From positions 1 to 36,393 of the forward strand of contig CAUZOL010000029.1 of NCBI GenBank assembly GCA_963581435.1: a stretch of 36,393 nucleotides of DNA, read 5' to 3'. This document shows, piece by piece, positions 33,101 through 36,393 of the stretch; position 1 is the stretch's first letter; the number at the start of each line of letters is the position of its first letter. The position numbers and the translations under genes were made by a program. Under the pieces are notes generated by a model. It saw only the letters and a program-made list of their open reading frames with translations, searched no databases and was not told the origin of the DNA. The stretch comes from JABISG01 sp963581435. Lineage in GTDB: Bacteria; Planctomycetota; Planctomycetia; Planctomycetales; Planctomycetaceae.

Positions 33101-35862
33101 AGCGTAATGGGTTGCCCGCGAGTCGGCCGCAACGTTCGCAGGAAGTCCTGCAACTGTTGTGTCTTGCGGGCATCGAGTTGTTGACCCGACCGATAGGCTT
33201 CCAGGAACGACGTATAAGCCGCATGCCGATTGCCCTGTCGCAGTTCCAACATGCCACGATTGTACAATTCGAGTGCCGAGACACCTGACGGATGCACGAC
33301 AGCCAGCGGATTCTGCTGATCGGCCGATGAGTCGAATGGCTCCGGCGCGATGAACGGATTTTCTTCGACCGGCATCCGAGGATCAGTCACTCTTGGTGGA
33401 TTGTTGTTGGCGATTGGCAGCGGCCGCGGGTCACGCGGCGGATTCGCGGCCAGTAAACGGTCCACTTCTTCTAATACGCGTTCGGGACGATCAGCCAGCA
33501 ACCCATAGGTCGCTTTCAAATCTCTTGCTTCCATTGCCTTCCGCCGAGCATCATTGAGGCGTCCGGCAGAGATATCCTGGCGAGCCTCTTTGAGTAGTAC
33601 GGCGGCCACACGCCGACCGGAAAGATTCGGCGGCAAGTCGCGGACAGTGTCCGGTCTGGGAGCGTCGGAGGTACTTGGAAGAGCGTTGTTTGTTCCGCCT
33701 TGTCGTGCGACACGATCAATTTGTGCCAGCACGAGTTCCGGGCGATCATCGAACGGGCTGTAGGCCACGTTGAGCTTACTTGCTTCATAAGCCTTGCGGT
33801 GTGCTTCGGGAATTCGTCCCGCTTCGAGGTCTTTCTTCGCCTCTTTCAGCAGTTGAGTCGCCTGTCGCTTGTCACTTTGATTTGCCACGGTTGGCTCGTT
33901 GATGTTTTCCCACGGTGCTGCCTTTGACGGTGGGCGGTTTGCAATAACTTCCCGAGCCTGAAGTCGGTTCAGGTCGGCCAGCACATTTGCGGGACGATCA
34001 TCGAACGGGCTGTAGGTCGCATCGAGTTCTTGTGCATCGAGTGCCTTCTGCTTCGCGACATCGTAGCGGCTTTCGCTGATGTCTTTTCGTGCTGCCTGAA
34101 GCAATTCGCGAGCGCGTCGATTGTCGTCACGCGACGGCATCGGCGGAGCGGGCGTCTCTACCGGATTTTTCGTATCGGCAATCATCGTGTTCAAGTTTCG
34201 TTCGGCTGCTTCAATATGTGCCGCCACCAGTTCGGGACGATCGTCGAACAAGTCGAATACAACGTCGAAGGATTTCGCTTCTTCTGTTTTCAGACGGGCC
34301 TCGTCGATGTTACCGGCCTGCAATGCTCGGCGGGCGGCAGCCAGCAATGCCTGAACCTTTTGATTGGTTGCCTTGTTCTTCGCTACGCCCGGATTAACTG
34401 CCGGAGCAGTCTGTACTCCGACCGCAGGAAATGGTTTTGCCGTCTTCTGGGCGAGAGTTGCATTGGATGCCAGGCGATTAATCTCCTTAGCCACCAATTG
34501 GGGACGTTCCTCGAAGAGGCCGTAAACGACATCAAGTTGTTCTGCCTGAGCCACCTTGTCACGAGCCGAGGCAAAGCGTCCTGCCCGTGCATCTTCTTTC
34601 GCCTGACTCAACAGTTCGGCGCCCTGCGCTTTGCGGGCGATGTTCGAGGCCATCGCACGAGCGGCTGCATCGGACCTCGGAGTCGTTGGTGTCGGCGCCT
34701 CGAAGGGGGAGACTTCCGCGACTGGATTGACCGGCAGTTCGCCCCTGGGAGGAAATCCAGGATTTGTCGATTTCGTGGGGGGGAACGGTGGGGCGTCTGC
34801 AACGGGGAAAGGTTTGGTACGCGGTTGTTCGACTGGTGCTGCTTCGGTTGGGAACGGGAGTGCTCCGGCAACCGGTTGTCGGCTGGGTGCTTCTCTTTCC
34901 AGTTTCACAACGCCCGAGCGTCGCTCGACGGCTCTGAGAACCTGATCCGGTCGATCTTCAAACAGACCCCAGGAAACGTTCAGACGCTGAGCTTCCAATG
35001 CCTTGGCCCGTGCCTGTTCGTGGTTGCCGGCGATCAATTCGGAACGTGCTTGACGCAGAAGCTGTGAAGCCCGTGCTTTCACCGGCGGAAAATCACCGGT
35101 TTGTCCGGACGGGTAAAGGACGGGATCGTGCGTGTTCGGATCTTGTACCGAGCGAGTGCCCGCAACTGGAAGACGCGGACTGATTCGTGGCTGATCGTCC
35201 ACTCCGCCAACCTGGCGGACCGTCGGACGATTTGTTGCAAACGGATTACCGGCTTCGGCTGGTGTCGATGAACTCGGGCGAGCCGATGCACCGGCGAATT
35301 CTGCACCGATTTTGGCCGGGTCCTTCCCCGACCGCAATTCCTGCAGAAACTGTTCGGGGCTTAATTCGTTGGCTTTCCAATTCACCCGGAAGGATTTGGC
35401 TCGCGTTGCCAATTGCATGGCCCGGGCAATATCGCCGCGGGTGGCGTGCATCCGGGCATCGCCGAGCATCTGCTTGGCAATGATATAGGCTCCGCCGGGG
35501 ACAGGCGTGTCGTTGAGAGGGGCCGTCGTGGCCGGGCCGTTCGCATCCCGACGGGCACGTGCCAGGTAACGCTTCAGATCGTTACGCTGGAACATGGTCA
35601 GTCCGCCGGGTGCCGACTGGGCATCTTCGAAGGCGCGAATTGCCTCGGCCGTTTGGCCGACGCGATAATGACGCTTGCCCAGTTCGAGGTAGTCGTTGGC
35701 GTTGATCGGCCGATTGCCGTTCCCGCCTCCGACCTGAAACTGCCCCTGCCCGCCAGGACCGGAGCCAGCTTCGATTGTTTTGACGGGCGACGACGAGTTA
35801 GCCACCCAAACCGAAGCGACAACCAATGTCGTGCAGGCAATGAAACCGAATGTTTTGGCCAA
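30163..35862 (-). CDS. Secretin-like type II/III secretion system protein with helical repeats
   Basis: A 1899-residue outer-membrane secretin-like protein. Numbered from a longer frame (subtract 17): signal segment (18-40); TPR-like repeat (70-122); six copies of a helical-hairpin repeat with L-L-x-x-A-x-x-D and F-x-D/E-R-P, the DRP motif at about 318, 467, 556, 637, 721 and 806, joined by Pro-rich linkers; another TPR-like unit (868-930); a charged coiled-coil-like region (960-1130); an STN/N0-like domain (1193-1272); and a secretin core with SVPDGGTVLLGG (1846-1857) and NKIPYISRLFK, PRIIIQEEEEE. Gln-Gln-Gly and Gly-rich tracts break up the core at 1479-1491, 1515-1550 and 1724-1826. The TTG at 35862 has GAGGAG with 7 nt spacing; the upstream frame to 35913 has no ribosome binding site. 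No GspE/F partners are nearby. Confidence 0.85.
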   Translation of the reverse strand: MAKTFGFIACTTLVVASVWVANSSSPVKTIEAGSGPGGQGQFQVGGGNGNRPINANDYLELGKRHYRVGQTAEAIRAFEDAQSAPGGLTMFQRNDLKRYLARARRDANGPATTAPLNDTPVPGGAYIIAKQMLGDARMHATRGDIARAMQLATRAKSFRVNWKANELSPEQFLQELRSGKDPAKIGAEFAGASARPSSSTPAEAGNPFATNRPTVRQVGGVDDQPRISPRLPVAGTRSVQDPNTHDPVLYPSGQTGDFPPVKARASQLLRQARSELIAGNHEQARAKALEAQRLNVSWGLFEDRPDQVLRAVERRSGVVKLEREAPSRQPVAGALPFPTEAAPVEQPRTKPFPVADAPPFPPTKSTNPGFPPRGELPVNPVAEVSPFEAPTPTTPRSDAAARAMASNIARKAQGAELLSQAKEDARAGRFASARDKVAQAEQLDVVYGLFEERPQLVAKEINRLASNATLAQKTAKPFPAVGVQTAPAVNPGVAKNKATNQKVQALLAAARRALQAGNIDEARLKTEEAKSFDVVFDLFDDRPELVAAHIEAAERNLNTMIADTKNPVETPAPPMPSRDDNRRARELLQAARKDISESRYDVAKQKALDAQELDATYSPFDDRPANVLADLNRLQAREVIANRPPSKAAPWENINEPTVANQSDKRQATQLLKEAKKDLEAGRIPEAHRKAYEASKLNVAYSPFDDRPELVLAQIDRVARQGGTNNALPSTSDAPRPDTVRDLPPNLSGRRVAAVLLKEARQDISAGRLNDARRKAMEARDLKATYGLLADRPERVLEEVDRLLAANPPRDPRPLPIANNNPPRVTDPRMPVEENPFIAPEPFDSSADQQNPLAVVHPSGVSALELYNRGMLELRQGNRHAAYTSFLEAYRSGQQLDARKTQQLQDFLRTLRPTRGQPITLVSGTGDDGTEIRPADGSEPGGIDIAERQVAVKFDRLRTEMLNAIFQAERLREKNPDAALNVLEQTMAKVEGSDLPKELVGPLLRQLQNSQRSIQGFMKQHEPIIAMEQRNEEVEAQIRRIRETEVRVEQDLADTVEEYNDLFRQRRYAEAEVLAKRAEDLQPDNPVVVTMKWKARFARRNQRINETRDAAEDARVNVNHDLDDDLVFSVGDKSPIDFGDPKEWAELTKRRKAYGATDNRRRTKEETRIEESLNRQISLHFDDAPLSEVMKHVQAVTDVNIWLDGLGLQDEGVNTDNPVTIHVDGIMLKSALNLLLKPMNLAYTIEDEVLKVTSRMREQGQQIVVTYPVADLVVPIPNFTGHSGATGMGATGQPYSGFGASGGNMSIPAMGGLQSPAGAQFQVNDPVASNGFASDAWSGAAVSPRSNSGGSAADFDTLASLITQTIEPDSWNEIGGPGSVQPFETTLSLVIRQTQKVHDEIKDLLEQLRRLQDLQVTIEVRFITVADRFFERIGVDFDFNVQDNVGDDPTSLPFGTVLPAMQQQGQQGQQGQQGVGGIGGGDVNGLLPFPMGLQGSNPAVGMGGIGGQGGQQGGQQGQQGQQGQQAQGGQNMGFFDLPNPRAMTAQDNWGNGGSIVGLSAPGQFTPDLDVSFRQGSFDIGVPDFGGFNPDAGIQVGLAILSDIEAFFFIQAAQGDERSNLLFAPKVTLFNGQQATVQSTVQRPFVTSLIPTVGFFSVGFTPQITVLSEGVTLSVQAVISADRRFVRLTVVPSFTNITDVFTFSFQSSGGGGAQQGQQGLGGQGGATGQQGQGGGQGGGGFGGGGGGQQGFGGIGGAGFGGLGGLGGGGQVGIGGIGGQGGQGGQQGQQGQQGQQGQQGQQGQQQGQQAGGNITIQQPVFEIVNVTTTVSVPDGGTVLLGGIKRLREGRNMAGVPILNKIPYISRLFKNTGVGRETESLMLMVTPRIIIQEEEEELLGIF
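30436..30530 (-). repeat. 9-bp tandem repeat coding for Gln-Gln-Gly
   Basis: On the plus strand a CCCTGTTGA/G unit is repeated about eight times; on the coding strand it gives QQG units. Related shorter tracts lie at 31273-31344 and 31441-31479. They sit inside the secretin core of the gene and are candidates for length variation by slippage that keeps the reading frame. Confidence 0.85.
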
Positions 35863-36393
35863 CGTTCTACTCCTCTTTGGTGCCCGGAAGCTTGCGATCC
35901 GTGCCGCTGTCAATTGATGACGTGATTCTTAAAGCCGGTCGCATCGACATGGCTGGAACTCGCACAAACGAGACCAACCACTTCGCCCGCAAGTGCCAGG
36001 AACCCGCCTTGAGTTCTGACGAAACGAAGCAAAAAGGATATGCCGCAGAAACCGGTACGAATTGTGTGAAGTGTGTGATTCAGCAGAGAGAGGTGAGAAT
36101 AGGGCGGGATAAATACTGCAAAACGCCGCAACTGGTCAAGACCTCTCGAAGAACTTTTTCTTTTATTTCTGCCCATTGGCGGTGATTGCCACGAAACTCC
36201 GGCAAGACCTGCCGAACGACCGCAATACCACGCCAATCCGGCAGTAAATAGGCAGTTTGGAGAGTCCGGCTAGCAGCGTGTCCGGATACCGGCCTGAACC
36301 TGGATATCATTGGCGAAGTGTTGTATTTGGTGTCTGGTTGACAGGACATTCATTTTTGTTCGATGAACGGGTTCACGGATGAGTCGTAAGTTT
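35863..36393. other. Upstream region of the secretin-like gene, no gene recognised
   Basis: This 531-nt stretch at the window end presumably contains the promoter of the leftward secretin-like gene. Open frames here have no ribosome binding site and no recognisable motif. The sequence is locally AT-richer around 36050-36180, which suits a promoter, but boxes could not be placed. A TTGACA at 36337-36342 on the plus strand could serve a gene beyond the window. Confidence 0.4.

Noticed and set aside
36337..36393. Promoter at the right edge (TTGACA)
   Set aside because: No matching -10 box is seen at the usual distance and the downstream gene is outside the window.

Overview
The window looks like a chromosomal segment of a planctomycete (Planctomycetota, probably Planctomycetaceae-like; genus not assignable by eye). 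The reasons are the four sulfatase domains packed into about 8 kb, a giant PQQ-propeller/malectin mosaic protein, a Tat-exported Gfo/Idh/MocA oxidoreductase, a very long repeat-rich secretin-like protein with Gln/Gly-rich loops, and palindromic repeats in many intergenic gaps. Base composition is moderately GC-rich. No rRNA, tRNA, CRISPR array, transposase or phage gene was recognised.

Layout. 1-3.9 kb (+): clpC with a clear intrinsic terminator, then a class I SAM methyltransferase; a small ORF follows at 4.2 kb. 4.4-9.15 kb (-): a molybdate/oxyanion and sulfur-carrier operon, transcribed as tandem ModA-like binding protein, ModB-like permease with a ~360-residue insertion, MoaD/ThiS-like carrier ending in GG, then a MoeB/ThiF-like E1 protein whose ATP-site acidic residues look lost. 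No ABC ATPase is present beside it. 9.3-17.0 kb (-): an exported Cys-containing membrane protein, a MacB/FtsX-type permease, its LolD/MacB-type ATPase, and a 1420-residue exported mosaic protein (PQQ propeller, methyltransferase-like Rossmann domain, galactose-binding-like domain, malectin-like domain). 17.5-18.3 kb (+): an exported thioredoxin-fold protein.

18.5-28.0 kb: a sulfatase region. On the minus strand are a sulfatase of heparan N-sulfatase type, a sulfatase-PhoD phosphatase fusion, an iduronate-2-sulfatase-like enzyme and a membrane-anchored SGNH hydrolase; one more sulfatase runs divergently on the plus strand. With the SGNH enzyme as a possible deacetylase, this would suit desulfation and deacylation of sulfated polysaccharides outside the cytoplasm. 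No formylglycine-generating enzyme is in the window, so activation of the sulfatase cysteines must come from elsewhere. 28.1-29.9 kb (+): a YciA-type acyl-CoA thioesterase and a Tat-signal Gfo/Idh/MocA oxidoreductase. 30.2-35.9 kb (-): a secretin-like protein with six copies of a helical repeat ending in a D/E-R-P motif; its best-supported start is an internal TTG with a strong ribosome binding site.

Most noteworthy: (i) the mod-moaD-thiF operon, where permease, binding protein and E1 protein all depart from family norms; (ii) the methyltransferase-like domain inside an exported propeller protein; (iii) the sulfatase-PhoD fusion; (iv) the repeat architecture of the secretin-like protein; and (v) several families of intergenic palindromes, one pair of which keeps pairing through compensatory changes. 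All assignments are from reading the sequence; no database search was run.
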